Shown one piece after another: positions 1 through 8,866 of a DNA stretch of 19,278 bases (its first letter is position 1; each line of letters begins with the position of its first letter). Position numbers and translations under genes: made by a program. The stretch lies in contig JAFGCA010000506.1 in NCBI GenBank assembly GCA_016932895.1, forward strand, positions 1 through 19,278. Direction: 5' to 3'. This DNA is from Sedimentisphaerales bacterium. Lineage in GTDB: Bacteria > Planctomycetota > Phycisphaerae > Sedimentisphaerales > SG8-4. The notes under the pieces are model-generated. The model saw only the letters and a program-made list of their open reading frames with translations. It was not told the origin of the DNA and searched no databases.

Positions 1-480
1 CCGACCCGCGTGGCTGCCGCACCGAAGGTGTACGTCGTTACCGACGGAGACAATCTGGCCTCGGTGGCCAGGAACGTTTACGGTGTGGAAGAGGGCAACA
101 AGAGGGCCAACATCGACCGTATTTTCCAGGCCAATCGCCAGGTGCTCAACTCCCCCGACGAGATTTTCGTGGGGCAGAAGCTGATCGTTCCGCCGCTGCC
201 TCAGCACCCGACCCCGCAGAATAGAGCGAACAGGGCGTTGCCCGACGGGCTGTTCGAGAAGGTCGAGTCCATCGGCCGCGAGCAGCTTGCCGGCATCGGC
301 CGCAAGGAGACGAAGGAACGCTACTACGTCGTTCAGGACGGCGACAATCTGTGGAGAATCGCCTCGGCCCAGCTCGGCAGCGGGGCGCGGTACGAAGAAA
401 TCGCCAAGCTCAACGCCGACGTCCTCAAGGGCAAGGAAGTTCTGGACGTGGGGGTGCGGCTGCGTCTGCCGTCCAAGTAA
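1..480 (+). CDS. LysM-domain protein, 5'-truncated by the window edge
   Basis: The reading frame is open from base 1 and has no stop upstream of the GTG at 10, so the true start probably lies outside the window and the GTG is just an internal valine. Two LysM modules are visible, counting from that GTG: residues about 6-62 (begins YVVTDGDNLASVARNVYG, ends GQKLIVPPLP) and about 104-154 (YYVVQDGDNLWRIA ... GVRLRLPS). A roughly 40-residue linker separates them. LysM modules bind the glycan strand of peptidoglycan, so the product is likely a periplasmic or envelope peptidoglycan-binding protein. It sits 15 bases upstream of an FtsL-like gene and an FtsI-type PBP, which suggests a role at the septum, though this is inferred from position only. 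No catalytic domain is visible in the part present. Any N-terminal signal or enzyme domain would lie upstream. Confidence 0.8.
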   Translation, partial: PTRVAAAPKVYVVTDGDNLASVARNVYGVEEGNKRANIDRIFQANRQVLNSPDEIFVGQKLIVPPLPQHPTPQNRANRALPDGLFEKVESIGREQLAGIGRKETKERYYVVQDGDNLWRIASAQLGSGARYEEIAKLNADVLKGKEVLDVGVRLRLPSK

Positions 481-495
481 CAGGCGGCCCGGTTG

Positions 496-738
496 ATGTC
501 AAGCGATCGCTCGGTGGCTTTCATGGGTTCACGTTTCTGTAATGTCCTGGTGGTCTTTTTCTTCGCGGCGACCCTGATTCTGGCCGTCTATCTGCGGGGC
601 TCCAACAACAGCACGTTTTACACCCTGCGCCGCTGCAAGATCGAGCAGGAACGGCTGCGGCAGGAGCTCTGGCAGAAGCAGCTTCGCGTGGAGAGCTTGA
701 TCAACCCGGCGGCGATCTCCGAGCGCCTCGACCGGTAA
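496..738 (+). CDS. Small bitopic FtsL-like division protein
   Basis: This 80-residue protein starts at the ATG at 496; a TTG directly before it is a less likely start. It has a short basic N-terminus, one hydrophobic segment at about residues 15-35 (NVLVVFFFAATLILAVYL) and a Lys/Arg/Glu/Gln-rich heptad-like stretch at about 45-68. The end, INPAAISERLDR, recalls the 'NP..IE..A' end of the FtsL/FtsB coiled coil. FtsL is poorly conserved in sequence, so the call rests on topology, length and its position immediately upstream of an FtsI-type PBP, the usual FtsL location in division clusters. FtsL would form the FtsQLB complex that activates the FtsWI synthase. The Shine-Dalgarno site is weak, and translational coupling to the LysM gene 15 bases upstream is plausible. 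The alternative is an unrelated small membrane protein. Confidence 0.55.
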   Translation: MSSDRSVAFMGSRFCNVLVVFFFAATLILAVYLRGSNNSTFYTLRRCKIEQERLRQELWQKQLRVESLINPAAISERLDR

Positions 739-830
739 GACGGACGGTTTTTCGACACGAGTGTCCGAGCGCCGGCTCGCGCCGGTGTTCCTCTTCACCA
801 AGATAACGGTACAGACAGGCGACGGTTGGC

Positions 831-2666
831 ATGCAGTCTAAAGGAGTTGTCCATTCTTCTCGCGACGGGGAATCCCGCGTCGGTCCATACGGCCGCAGGG
901 AACTGGTTACCATCATCGTGATGATGGCCCTGGTGGTGCTGGCCTTTTTCGGATTGGGCTGGCGCTGCTACTACCTGCAATGCTGCCGGGGCGAGCTTTA
1001 CGCCGAGAAATGCGCGGACCAGCAGCGGGCCTTCGTGCCGATGGAACCCCAGCGAGGCGCCATCCTGGACTGTCAGGGCAGGGTCCTGGCCGCCAGCAAC
1101 CAGATCCGCACCGTCTTTGCCGAGCCCCGCATTATCAGCGAGCCCAAGGAGATATCGAGCCGGCTCTCGCCGATTGTGGACATACCGGCCCACGAGATTT
1201 GCCGGATCATCACGGAGGCCCCGCATCCGGGCTACGTGGTGATCAAGCAGGAGGCCCGGGCCAGCGAATGTGAGCAGGCCCGGCGGATTCCCGGGATCGG
1301 CATTCATTACAGTTGGCGCCGGCACTACCCGACCGGGTCGCTGGCCTCGCATGTCGTCGGCTTTACCGGCATCGACAACCAGGGCCTGGCCGGCATAGAG
1401 TTCGAGTACGACCGCCAGTTGCGCGGAAAGGCTGCGCGAAGCACCTTCTTCGTTGACGTGCACCGCCGGCCGATCGCCTTCTGCATGGACGGGGAGGAAG
1501 ACAGCAGTGTTCCGACCCACGGCGCGGGCGTCATCCTCACGCTGGACGCGACGATCCAGCAGTTTGCCCGGGAGGAGCTGATCGGCCAGTATAAGGCCTT
1601 CGAGGCCGAGGGGGCTATGGCGGTCGTGGTCGATGCCCGCAACGGGGCGATTCTGGCGATGGTATCGTTGCCCGATTTCGATCCGGCCGATGCGCGTCAC
1701 GTGGCCAATACGAACCCGAAGTGGCTCTACAACCGCGCTCTCACCGACCAGTTCGAGCCCGGCAGCATCATCAAGCCGGTCGTTACCGCCATCGCCCTGG
1801 ACACCGGCGTCGTCAGCCGGCATACGACGATTTTCTGCGAGAACGGGAACTATCACGGGCAAGGTTTCGGCCGGATCGGTGAATACCGCCAGGGTTTCGG
1901 CGACCTGACCATCCGGGAGATTCTCATCAATTCCAGCAATATCGGGATGGCCAAGATCGGCCAGCGGCTCGGCGCCGAGCGGCTTTACGAAGGGCTGACG
2001 CTTTTCGGTTTCGGCCGGCCCGTAGGAGTCAAGCTGCCCGGCGAGGCCCAGGGGCTGCTCTGGCCGCCCTCGCGGTGGAACGGCTACAGCGTGACCCGCA
2101 TCCCGTTCGGGCAGGAAATCTCCGTTACGGGCCTCCAGATGCTCCGCGCCTTCTGCATGCTGGCCAGCGGCGGACGGGTCATCCAGCCCCACCTGATCAA
2201 GGCCATGGTCGAGCCCGACGGCTCCATGAAGGACATGCGTCCGTTGCCGCTGCGCGTCGGGTACGTCATCAAGCGTGAAGTGGCCGAGTGGGTGATCCAG
2301 AAGGCCCTGGCCGACGTGGTCAACGAGGGTACGGGCAAAAGAGCGCAGCTTGAGCAATGGCAGGTCTTCGGCAAGACCGGCACCGCCCAGATCGCCCGGC
2401 CGGACGGTCGAGGCTACCAGGATAAGGCCTATATCGCGTCCTTCATCTGCGGCGCCCCGGCCGAGGACCCCAGAGTCGTCGTCCTCGTATCGATTCGCCG
2501 ACCCAACGTGGCCCTGCGCAAGGGCTACACCGGCGGCACCGTCGCCTCCCCCGTCGCCGCCGCCATCCTCAAAAAGACCCTCTCGTACCTCCAGGTCCCG
2601 CCCAGGACCGAACCGACCGTCGCCACAGGCCCGGCGCAACCGCCCGTCGTCCGTGCCGGTTGGTAG
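831..2666 (+). CDS. ftsI: Peptidoglycan transpeptidase, class B PBP (FtsI/PBP3 type)
   Basis: A 611-residue D,D-transpeptidase that would cross-link septal peptidoglycan on the outer face of the inner membrane. One membrane anchor lies at about residues 26-44. A PBP dimerisation/pedestal region follows at about 60-220 (RGAILDCQGRVLA, then YPTGSLASHVVGFTG) and the transpeptidase domain at about 230-590. All three active-site motifs are present: SxxK at S312-K315 (EPGSIIKP), SxN at S368-N370 and KTG at K515-G517 (GKTGTAQIA). The length is normal for FtsI. The C-terminal 20 residues are proline-rich, and there are no PASTA repeats. Four cysteines cluster just outside the membrane (46, 51, 52, 61). 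The ATG at 831 has only a weak ribosome site. The position after an FtsL-like gene favours FtsI over PBP2, and a separate PBP2 lies at 4009-6162. Confidence 0.92.
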   Translation: MQSKGVVHSSRDGESRVGPYGRRELVTIIVMMALVVLAFFGLGWRCYYLQCCRGELYAEKCADQQRAFVPMEPQRGAILDCQGRVLAASNQIRTVFAEPRIISEPKEISSRLSPIVDIPAHEICRIITEAPHPGYVVIKQEARASECEQARRIPGIGIHYSWRRHYPTGSLASHVVGFTGIDNQGLAGIEFEYDRQLRGKAARSTFFVDVHRRPIAFCMDGEEDSSVPTHGAGVILTLDATIQQFAREELIGQYKAFEAEGAMAVVVDARNGAILAMVSLPDFDPADARHVANTNPKWLYNRALTDQFEPGSIIKPVVTAIALDTGVVSRHTTIFCENGNYHGQGFGRIGEYRQGFGDLTIREILINSSNIGMAKIGQRLGAERLYEGLTLFGFGRPVGVKLPGEAQGLLWPPSRWNGYSVTRIPFGQEISVTGLQMLRAFCMLASGGRVIQPHLIKAMVEPDGSMKDMRPLPLRVGYVIKREVAEWVIQKALADVVNEGTGKRAQLEQWQVFGKTGTAQIARPDGRGYQDKAYIASFICGAPAEDPRVVVLVSIRRPNVALRKGYTGGTVASPVAAAILKKTLSYLQVPPRTEPTVATGPAQPPVVRAGW

Positions 2667-2912
2667 GCCGTGGTTCCGGGTTCCGTTTTGCTTTGATCGA
2701 CAGATTTCCCTTGTGTTGCCCGCGAGGCCATCGGACTGGCAGGAGAAAGCCCCTTTGACAGAAATGCAGACCGTTTGCACACGACTAACAGCCCAGAGAA
2801 GGTCCATGGCTTGAGGGATGTGGGGCGGGCGCCGTTGTGGTAGAGTGTGCCGGCAGGCCTTGGACTCGGTGTCGTTTGGCCTGCATTGGCATTTTCAAGT
2901 GTAGGAGCGTGG

Positions 2913-3989
2913 ATGGCCAGGATCATCTATGCGGTGGCAGGGGAGGGCTTTGGTCACAGCAGCCGGGCGCATCTGATCGGTCAGCGGTTTCTCGACGCCG
3001 GCCATGAGGTGATGTTCGTGGCCTCGCAGAAGGCGCTGCTGTACCTGCGTCACTACTACGGCCCGCGCGTGGAGGAGATCTTCGGTCTGTCGTTTGCCTA
3101 TCGGGAGGGTAACGTCGATGCGGTTGGGACGGTGGCGAAGAACGTAGTGAGAATGCCGTGCGGCAAGGGGCACAACCGAAAGCTCTTCGATCAGGTGTGC
3201 AAGCCGTTTCGACCCGACCTGGTGATAACTGATTTCGAGCCTTTTACCGGTTGGTGGGCCTGGCGGAATCATGTCCCGTTCATCAGCATCGACAACGAGC
3301 ATCTGCTGTCGGTCTGCGCGTTGGAGCACCGGGCGGCGGACATTCTCGCGCGTCTGACGGCGACGGCGGTGACCCGGTCGTACTACATCGGGGCCCGGTC
3401 GTACGTGGTGCTCAACTTCTTCAAGGCGCCGCTTCGGACGGCTTCGGCGGTTCTGGTCCCCCCGGTGGTGCGTCCGCATGTTGCCGCGCTGGAGCCATCC
3501 AATGCCGGTCACGTGCTCGTCTATTCGACCACGGGGACGCACGAAGCCCGTTTGCGTCGGGTGCTGCATCAATTCCCCGATCAGCAGTTCTACCTGTACG
3601 GCTTCAACAAGAGCGCAGAGGCCGGGAACTGCGTTTTCAAGGAGCGCTCGACGGAGGGTTTTCTTGCGGATCTGGCGTCGGCGCGCGGCGTGGTGGCCTC
3701 GGCGGGGTTCTCGCTGATGAGCGAGTGCATGTGCCTGCGAAAGAGAATGCTTCTGCTGCCGTTGGCCGGCCAGTACGAACAGATCATCAACGCCCACTAC
3801 GCCCAGAAGCTGGGGCTGGGCCTTTGGTCGAAGCGGCTGGACGAGGCGGCCCTGTCGCGCTTCCTGCAGCAGGTCGACGAGCCCCTGCCGCATGACGACC
3901 GCATCCTCTGGCCTGACAACGACAGGTTTTTCGAATCGCTCCAGGCAGTGCTCTCGGGCCTCGACAACGCGGTGAGTATTGCTGTATGA
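2913..3989 (+). CDS. Glycosyltransferase, MJ1255/TIGR00661-like (MurG/UGT fold)
   Basis: The start is placed at ATG 2913 because AGGAG sits 5-9 bases upstream and the conserved N-terminus begins exactly there; an earlier in-frame start at 2847 would add an unconserved leader. The 358-residue product begins MARIIYAVAGEGFGHSSRA, the glycine-rich acceptor-side loop typical of the TIGR00661 family of GT-B glycosyltransferases. The C-terminal half has the nucleotide-sugar pocket pattern (VVASAGFSLMSECMCL, then PLAGQYEQIINA, residues about 260-293). Such proteins transfer a sugar from a nucleotide-sugar donor; donor and acceptor cannot be told from sequence. It lacks a signal peptide, so it should be cytosolic or peripheral to the membrane. 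The 246 bases before it hold no recognisable gene. Its stop lies 19 bases from the convergent end of PBP2. Confidence 0.75.
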   Translation: MARIIYAVAGEGFGHSSRAHLIGQRFLDAGHEVMFVASQKALLYLRHYYGPRVEEIFGLSFAYREGNVDAVGTVAKNVVRMPCGKGHNRKLFDQVCKPFRPDLVITDFEPFTGWWAWRNHVPFISIDNEHLLSVCALEHRAADILARLTATAVTRSYYIGARSYVVLNFFKAPLRTASAVLVPPVVRPHVAALEPSNAGHVLVYSTTGTHEARLRRVLHQFPDQQFYLYGFNKSAEAGNCVFKERSTEGFLADLASARGVVASAGFSLMSECMCLRKRMLLLPLAGQYEQIINAHYAQKLGLGLWSKRLDEAALSRFLQQVDEPLPHDDRILWPDNDRFFESLQAVLSGLDNAVSIAV

Positions 3990-4008
3990 ACACGGTTGCC
4001 GGCGCGAG

Positions 4009-6162
4009 TTATGGAGTGTCGGCCGGTTCTTCCTCGATGAAGTCCATCGCCATCGGTTTGCCGACGTAGCCTTCGTTGATACAGAACTGGATGATATCTC
4101 GGGCCAGGGGAGCGGCGTCGCTGGAGCCATGCTGGCCCCCTTCGACGACCACGGCGATCGCAATCTTGGCTCCCTCGTCGTCCTCGGCGAATCCAGCGAA
4201 CCAGGCGTCGTAGGGCCGCTCGGTGGAACCGGTCTTGCCGTAGACTTTGACTCCTTGCCGAGAGAGCAAGCTGGGGGCGAACTCCTTGTAGGCGGTGCCG
4301 CGTTCCTCATTGACCACGGCGTCCATGCCGTCGTAAACGGTTGTCAGCGTTTCATTGGAGATTCTCAGGTCGACCAGCTCCGTGGCCAACGAGGCGCGCG
4401 GTTGCAGGAACAGGCGCGGCGGTTTGTGCTGGCCGCCCCGTGCGATGGTCGCGAAGGAATTGGCAACCTGGAGCGGGGTGGCCCACAGTTTGCCGTGGCC
4501 GATGCCCACGAGGGGCCGGTCCGCGCGTCGCAGAGGCGGAACGTCCGCCAGTGAGTGGATTTCTCTCGTTCCGATGCGCTCGCTGCTGATCTGCCCCGGG
4601 ACCTGCCGCAGGGGGCGCGGCTCCCACTCGTCGGACTCGGAGGCCGGGCAGGCCAGCGGCAGGCGGTGCCCGTAGCCGAAGTCAAAGAGCCAACGCTGGA
4701 GCACCAGCGGATCGAGCCGATTCGCCATCCGGGAGAAGTAAATGTTGCAGCTGCCTTTCAGGGCGTTGCGGGCGTTGTTCTTCCAGTACCAGTCGTGGCC
4801 GGCATTGTGCTGTTTCCAGACCCAGCAGTTGGGCCAGCCGCTCTGGGCCTCGTGGGCAGGGCAGGAGATCACCTCGTCGGGGGTGGTCAGCCCCTCCTCC
4901 AGGGCCGCCACGAGAATGATCGGTTTGACGGACGATCCGGGCAGGTATTGCTTGTTGACGGCCCGGTTGAACAGCGGTCGCTTCTTATCGTTGATCAGCT
5001 TGCCGTACTCGTACCGGGCCCGGTTCAGGTCGAAGGTCGGTACGGACGCCATCGCGAGGATGTCGCCGGAGCCGATCTGGATGACGACCGCAGCGCTGTT
5101 GGCGTCGTAGTTCGGGTTGAGCTGCGGATTCGTCAGATACTCCTCGATTTGCCGTTGCAGGTTGATATCCAGCGTGAGCGTGACGTCGTCGCCGAAATCG
5201 GCTTCGGTGTTGCGGACGAGTTCGCCGTCGATGTCAATGACCATCTCGCCGCGCCGGCCCCGCAGGATGGGCTCGCAGACGTACTCGACGCCGTCCTCCC
5301 GCCCGCAGAGATCGCCCTTGAGGTACCGCGCCAAGCGGTCGTTTTTGAAGAGCTCCTTATCGCTATCCTGAGTGGCGGGGCCGACCCAGCCGATGGTCTG
5401 GGCCGCGACGGGTCCGTAAGGGTAGTACCGGCGCCCCCTGGGCAGGATTTCGACTGCGTTGATGTCGATGAACTCCACCTGGGCGCGGAAAATGTCATCC
5501 TCGGTCTGGAGCTCCAGCAGCGCGTGCATCTTGCTCATCTCCGGCAGATCGTCGACCTTGGCGATCCGTTTGTCGCGCTCGACTTTATCAGGGAAGTGCC
5601 CCTCGAAATCGCGCACGGCCCGGGACAGCGGGACGCTGATGATCCCGCCGTATTCGGCGATCAGGTTTGGGTCCGGGCTGCTGCGGGCCCAGGCCAGAAA
5701 CGTCCGCAGGTCCCAGATGCCGTCGTTGACCCTTTCGATGCGGCTTCGCGCCTCCTCGGCGCTGAGGCCGAAGCCGGTGCACTCGGCAATGATTTGTTCC
5801 AGGTCTTTTCGCTTGGCGCCCACGAGGGCGAGGAAGTCCACCATGGAGGGGTTGGTGGCTTTGGCGACCGCCCTTTCCCACATCATGTCCAGGACGCGGT
5901 CGTCGAGAAAGCGGGTCAGGCGGTAGTCGATGCAGATCTCGAACCGCGGGACATCGATGGCCAGGGGCCGGCCCTTGCGGTCGAGAATGCGCCCCCGAAT
6001 CGTCCGGAGTTGCGTGGAGAGGCTGCGCTGTTCCCGCAGCCGCTCGATCTCCTCGCGCAGCCGCGAGTCGGCCAGCAGTTGCATCTGCATGAGCCTCAGC
6101 ACGCAGACCAGCAGCGGAGCCAGACTAATGCAGATGAATATCTTGACTCTTTTGGTGTACAT
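4009..6162 (-). CDS. mrdA: Elongasome transpeptidase PBP2 (MrdA/PbpA type)
   Basis: A 717-residue class B PBP, the cylinder-wall cross-linker working with MreBCD and RodA. A single membrane anchor lies at about residues 7-24. The PBP dimerisation region includes RGRILDRKGRPLA near residues 56-68, and the motif YYPYGPVAAQTIGWVG at about 246-261. Active-site motifs are SxxK at S410-K413 (LPGSSVKP), SxN at S471-N473 (SCN) and KTG at K643-G645 (YGKTGSTE). It is somewhat longer than the usual 580-660 residues; the extra length lies between residues about 90 and 225, in the pedestal, with a short acidic C-terminal tail. It is the last gene of the mre operon, 83 bases after mreD. No rodA follows; the next gene is convergent. 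The ATG at 6162 is preceded by a modest purine-rich stretch. Confidence 0.93.
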   Translation of the reverse strand: MYTKRVKIFICISLAPLLVCVLRLMQMQLLADSRLREEIERLREQRSLSTQLRTIRGRILDRKGRPLAIDVPRFEICIDYRLTRFLDDRVLDMMWERAVAKATNPSMVDFLALVGAKRKDLEQIIAECTGFGLSAEEARSRIERVNDGIWDLRTFLAWARSSPDPNLIAEYGGIISVPLSRAVRDFEGHFPDKVERDKRIAKVDDLPEMSKMHALLELQTEDDIFRAQVEFIDINAVEILPRGRRYYPYGPVAAQTIGWVGPATQDSDKELFKNDRLARYLKGDLCGREDGVEYVCEPILRGRRGEMVIDIDGELVRNTEADFGDDVTLTLDINLQRQIEEYLTNPQLNPNYDANSAAVVIQIGSGDILAMASVPTFDLNRARYEYGKLINDKKRPLFNRAVNKQYLPGSSVKPIILVAALEEGLTTPDEVISCPAHEAQSGWPNCWVWKQHNAGHDWYWKNNARNALKGSCNIYFSRMANRLDPLVLQRWLFDFGYGHRLPLACPASESDEWEPRPLRQVPGQISSERIGTREIHSLADVPPLRRADRPLVGIGHGKLWATPLQVANSFATIARGGQHKPPRLFLQPRASLATELVDLRISNETLTTVYDGMDAVVNEERGTAYKEFAPSLLSRQGVKVYGKTGSTERPYDAWFAGFAEDDEGAKIAIAVVVEGGQHGSSDAAPLARDIIQFCINEGYVGKPMAMDFIEEEPADTP

Positions 6163-6245
6163 CCGTGCCTACCACCCCGGTTTTGACATGCCCCGTTTCG
6201 TTGAGCGCCACTTCGATCCGGTCGCCGGCGGCGTTACGTCGGCCC

Positions 6246-6773
6246 TCATCCTGATTCTGAGCCGGGTCCGCTGCGCCAGCGTCCGGCTCTATTCATACGC
6301 ATCCACCAGGCCGTCGGCAAGAACAAAAGCGGGCCGAGGACCGCCGAGTACAACGGTTGCCAGAGCATCTCGGCCAGGAGGTTCGGCGCGACCGGTTCGG
6401 TCCGGAGAAAGGTCAGCAGGTGCCCTGCCAGGGCCGTCAGGAGCCCGACTACGAATATGGTCGCGATCTGGTGCGGGACCCTCCGGACCGACACGATGTT
6501 GTGCAGGTCCGAGAGGATGGTTCCGCAGATGCCGAAGCTGATGATCTGCGGGCCCATCAGGCCCATGGTCGGGCTGATCAAATCGGCGGCGAAGCCGATG
6601 GTGAACGAGGTGATGACGACGTCGTTCGCCCGGCAGCGGGTGGCGAAGAAGACCAGCAGGATCAGCAGCAGGTCCGGTCGGATCTCCGCGCGCCGCAAGG
6701 CCATGACGCCGACCACGTTGGCCTGGACAATGGTGGCCCCGACGATCAGCACCGCAAAGCGGATCCAGCGCAT
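6246..6773 (-). CDS. mreD: Rod-shape-determining membrane protein MreD
   Basis: A 175-residue, strongly hydrophobic protein with about five membrane segments spread over residues 5-160. It contains the MreD-like stretch RPDLLLILLVFFATRC followed by GFAADLISP, matching the family's 'pDlll...' and 'G...Dl' pattern. MreD is the integral-membrane partner of MreC and regulates the RodA-PBP2 synthase. The ATG at 6773 has a strong GGAGGAG ribosome site ending about 7 bases upstream. It lies 60 bases after mreC and 83 before mrdA, in the classical mreC-mreD-mrdA order. MreD is weakly conserved, so position contributes much of the identification. Confidence 0.88.
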   Translation of the reverse strand: MRWIRFAVLIVGATIVQANVVGVMALRRAEIRPDLLLILLVFFATRCRANDVVITSFTIGFAADLISPTMGLMGPQIISFGICGTILSDLHNIVSVRRVPHQIATIFVVGLLTALAGHLLTFLRTEPVAPNLLAEMLWQPLYSAVLGPLLFLPTAWWMRMNRAGRWRSGPGSESG

Positions 6774-6833
6774 TCAACCACTCCTCCGCAACGTCGTGCC
6801 TTCGCCTTGAAGCATGCTCGGCCTGCGCATCGG

Positions 6834-7658
6834 TCACTTGGGTATGGGCGCCGCCATCACGACCGCTACGTTCGCCAGCTTCGTGATGTCACAGACGGGC
6901 TGCACGGTGATATCCCACAGCAGGGGTTCGGCGGCGTCGATTTTGCACTGCGTGACTTTGGCCGCGATCACGGGGACCGCCAGCAGCCCCGGCGTCTTTT
7001 TCGCGTAGACCAGGTCTCCCTTGCGGATCTGGTACGTGGCCGCCGAGACCAGAGGGATGCGGGCGACGTTGCCGCCGCGTCCTTCCATCACGCCCGGGAC
7101 GTTCGTGGCCCCGATGTACACCGGGATCTTCGACGTGGGGTCGGTGATCAGCTTGATCTTGCTCGTCTGGGCGCCCGTGTCACTGACCGTTCCGATAATG
7201 CTGTTGTCGGCGAGAACGAACTGGCCCGGCGCCACCCCGTCCTCCGTGCCGCGATCGACAAACAGCTCGTTCTGCGCCTGCCCGGTGACCGTGATGATCT
7301 CGGCCAGCAGGAAACCCATGCGATTCCATTGCGGTATGGTGCGCAGGCGGGCCAGCCGGTCGATCTTGTTATGGGCCTCCTCCAACTGGGCCTCGAGATT
7401 GGCGACGTGGTTGCGGAGCTGTCGCTGCGCCACGATCACCTTGTCATAGTCCGGGGCGCCCAGCCTGTCGGGCTGGGGCAGCGGGCGGGCGGCAATGGTC
7501 AGGCTCCGACTCCTCGCCAGCGGCCACCGGAAGAGCCGGGTGTACGCCAACTGCAGCTTGCCGGTCACGCGTGGCGGCGCGAACAGGAAGATCAGCCCGC
7601 CCAGCATGAACCAGGTGAACAGCATCCGCCTCGATATTCTGGTTGGCCACTGTACCAT
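6834..7658 (-). CDS. mreC: Rod-shape-determining protein MreC
   Basis: A 274-residue bitopic protein: an N-terminal membrane segment at about residues 12-28, a coiled coil at about 70-106 (begins DYDKVIVAQRQLRNHV) and the periplasmic double beta-barrel at about 115-272. The barrel contains the family hallmarks LFVDRGTEDGVAPGQFVL and IIGTVSDTGAQTSKIKLITD. MreC links cytoplasmic MreB to periplasmic PBP2. It lies between mreB (79 bases) and mreD (60 bases). The start at ATG 7658 has little Shine-Dalgarno sequence. A second ATG at 7625 follows a GAGG and would remove 11 residues without touching the membrane segment, so either start is possible. Confidence 0.93.
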   Translation of the reverse strand: MVQWPTRISRRMLFTWFMLGGLIFLFAPPRVTGKLQLAYTRLFRWPLARSRSLTIAARPLPQPDRLGAPDYDKVIVAQRQLRNHVANLEAQLEEAHNKIDRLARLRTIPQWNRMGFLLAEIITVTGQAQNELFVDRGTEDGVAPGQFVLADNSIIGTVSDTGAQTSKIKLITDPTSKIPVYIGATNVPGVMEGRGGNVARIPLVSAATYQIRKGDLVYAKKTPGLLAVPVIAAKVTQCKIDAAEPLLWDITVQPVCDITKLANVAVVMAAPIPK

Positions 7659-7737
7659 AATCGTCGATGTACCGTGCGGGTCGTGAAGACGGCGGCGGCC
7701 CGCGTCGCCGCGGGCTTCGGCGCAGATCCCGGCGCGC

Positions 7738-8793
7738 CTATTCCCATCCCCGTTCGTTGTGGTCCATCGTGTCCTTCCACAACTCGAGGTTCTCCAGATA
7801 CACGGCGGTGCCCCGCGCGACGCAACTGAGCGGGTCCTCGACCGCGTGCACTTTCAGGCCGGTGGCGTTGGCCAGCACGGTATCGATGCTCCGCAGCAGG
7901 GAGCCGCCCCCACAGATGTGAATCCCGTTGTCGATCAAGTCGGCCGCCAGCTCCGGCTCGGCCTTTTCCAGCGTGCCGGTGACCGCGTCGATGATCGCGG
8001 CGATCGGGTCCTTCAACGCCTCGCGGATTTCTTCACTCGTGATGACAATCTTGCGCGGCAGCCCGGAAATGGTGTCCCGACCGGCGATCTCCATCGTCAG
8101 CTCCTCTTCCAGAGGCGCCGCCGAGCCGATCTGGATCTTGACTTTCTCCGATCGTGCTTCGCCGATGAGCAGGTTATACGTTTTCTTGAGATGGTTGATG
8201 ATGGCCTCGTCCATGTCGTCGCCGCCGATGCGGATCGACTCGGCGGTGGCGATGTCGGCCAGCGACATGATGGCCACTTCGGTGGTTCCGCCGCCGATAT
8301 CGACGATCATGGAGGCGGTCGGGTCGGTGATGGGCAGGCCGGCGCCGATGCCGGCGGCCATGGGCTCGTCGACCAGATAGACCTTGCGGGCTCCGGCCCG
8401 CTCGGCGCTGTCGATGACGGCGCGCCGCTCGACGGCCGTGATTCCGCTGGGGATGGCGATCACGACGCGCGGGCGAACCAGGCCGCCCCGGCCGTGGACC
8501 TTCCGAATGAAATAGTTCAGCATCGCCTCGGTGACTTCAAAGTCGCTGATGACCCCGTCCTTCATGGGCCGGATCGCGCTGATCGAGCCGGGCGTCTTGC
8601 CCAGCATCTCGCGCGCCACCAGACCGACGGCCTCGCCATCGTTGAGAACTTTGTTGGTCCCCCGGCGCACCGCGACCACCGAGGGTTCGTTCAGGACGAT
8701 ACCCTTGTCGCGCACACAAACCAGCGTCGTACAGGTACCGAGATCGATACCCATATCCATGCTGAAAAAGCCGAGGATTGAGTCCAATAGCAC
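7738..8793 (-). CDS. mreB: Actin-like cell-shape protein MreB
   Basis: A 351-residue bacterial actin that forms membrane-bound filaments and positions the cell-wall elongation machinery. ATPase motifs are present: phosphate-1 at residues 16-25 (IDLGTCTTLV, where most MreBs have TANT), phosphate-2 at 165-174 (DIGGGTTEVA) and the adenosine motif at about 290-300 (GIHICGGGSLL). The hydrophobic N-terminus MLLDSILGFFS could serve as the membrane-binding helix. The start is a GTG at 8793, supported by AAAGGAG 7 bases upstream. The length is normal, with a short charged C-terminal extension after residue 335. It is third in an operon headed by two membrane proteins and followed by mreC, mreD and mrdA. 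Confidence 0.97.
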   Translation of the reverse strand: MLLDSILGFFSMDMGIDLGTCTTLVCVRDKGIVLNEPSVVAVRRGTNKVLNDGEAVGLVAREMLGKTPGSISAIRPMKDGVISDFEVTEAMLNYFIRKVHGRGGLVRPRVVIAIPSGITAVERRAVIDSAERAGARKVYLVDEPMAAGIGAGLPITDPTASMIVDIGGGTTEVAIMSLADIATAESIRIGGDDMDEAIINHLKKTYNLLIGEARSEKVKIQIGSAAPLEEELTMEIAGRDTISGLPRKIVITSEEIREALKDPIAAIIDAVTGTLEKAEPELAADLIDNGIHICGGGSLLRSIDTVLANATGLKVHAVEDPLSCVARGTAVYLENLELWKDTMDHNERGWE

Positions 8794-8866
8794 AATCGAC
8801 TCCTTTCTCAGATTGCCATTGGCTATTGTGAGTATCGCAAGGCAGTATCGTCAAGAGGAATTTTCG

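Noticed and set aside
2755..2788. Perfect TTGACA (2755-2760) upstream of the glycosyltransferase
   Set aside because: No acceptable -10 box lies 16-18 bases downstream (CACACG at 17), so I do not call a promoter.
795..2807. Minus-strand open frame of 670 codons opposite ftsI
   Set aside because: Its low-complexity, Arg/Gly/Asp-rich product has no recognisable domain, and the opposite strand encodes a PBP with all active-site motifs. Long antisense frames are expected in GC-rich DNA.
4555..6186. Plus-strand open frame of 543 codons opposite mrdA
   Set aside because: Antisense shadow of PBP2. It shows no domain and has a Val/Asp/Gly/Leu composition typical of complementary-strand frames.
6357..7829. 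Plus-strand open frame across mreD and mreC
   Set aside because: Its product is Arg/Asp/Gln-rich and crosses two well-supported genes on the other strand.
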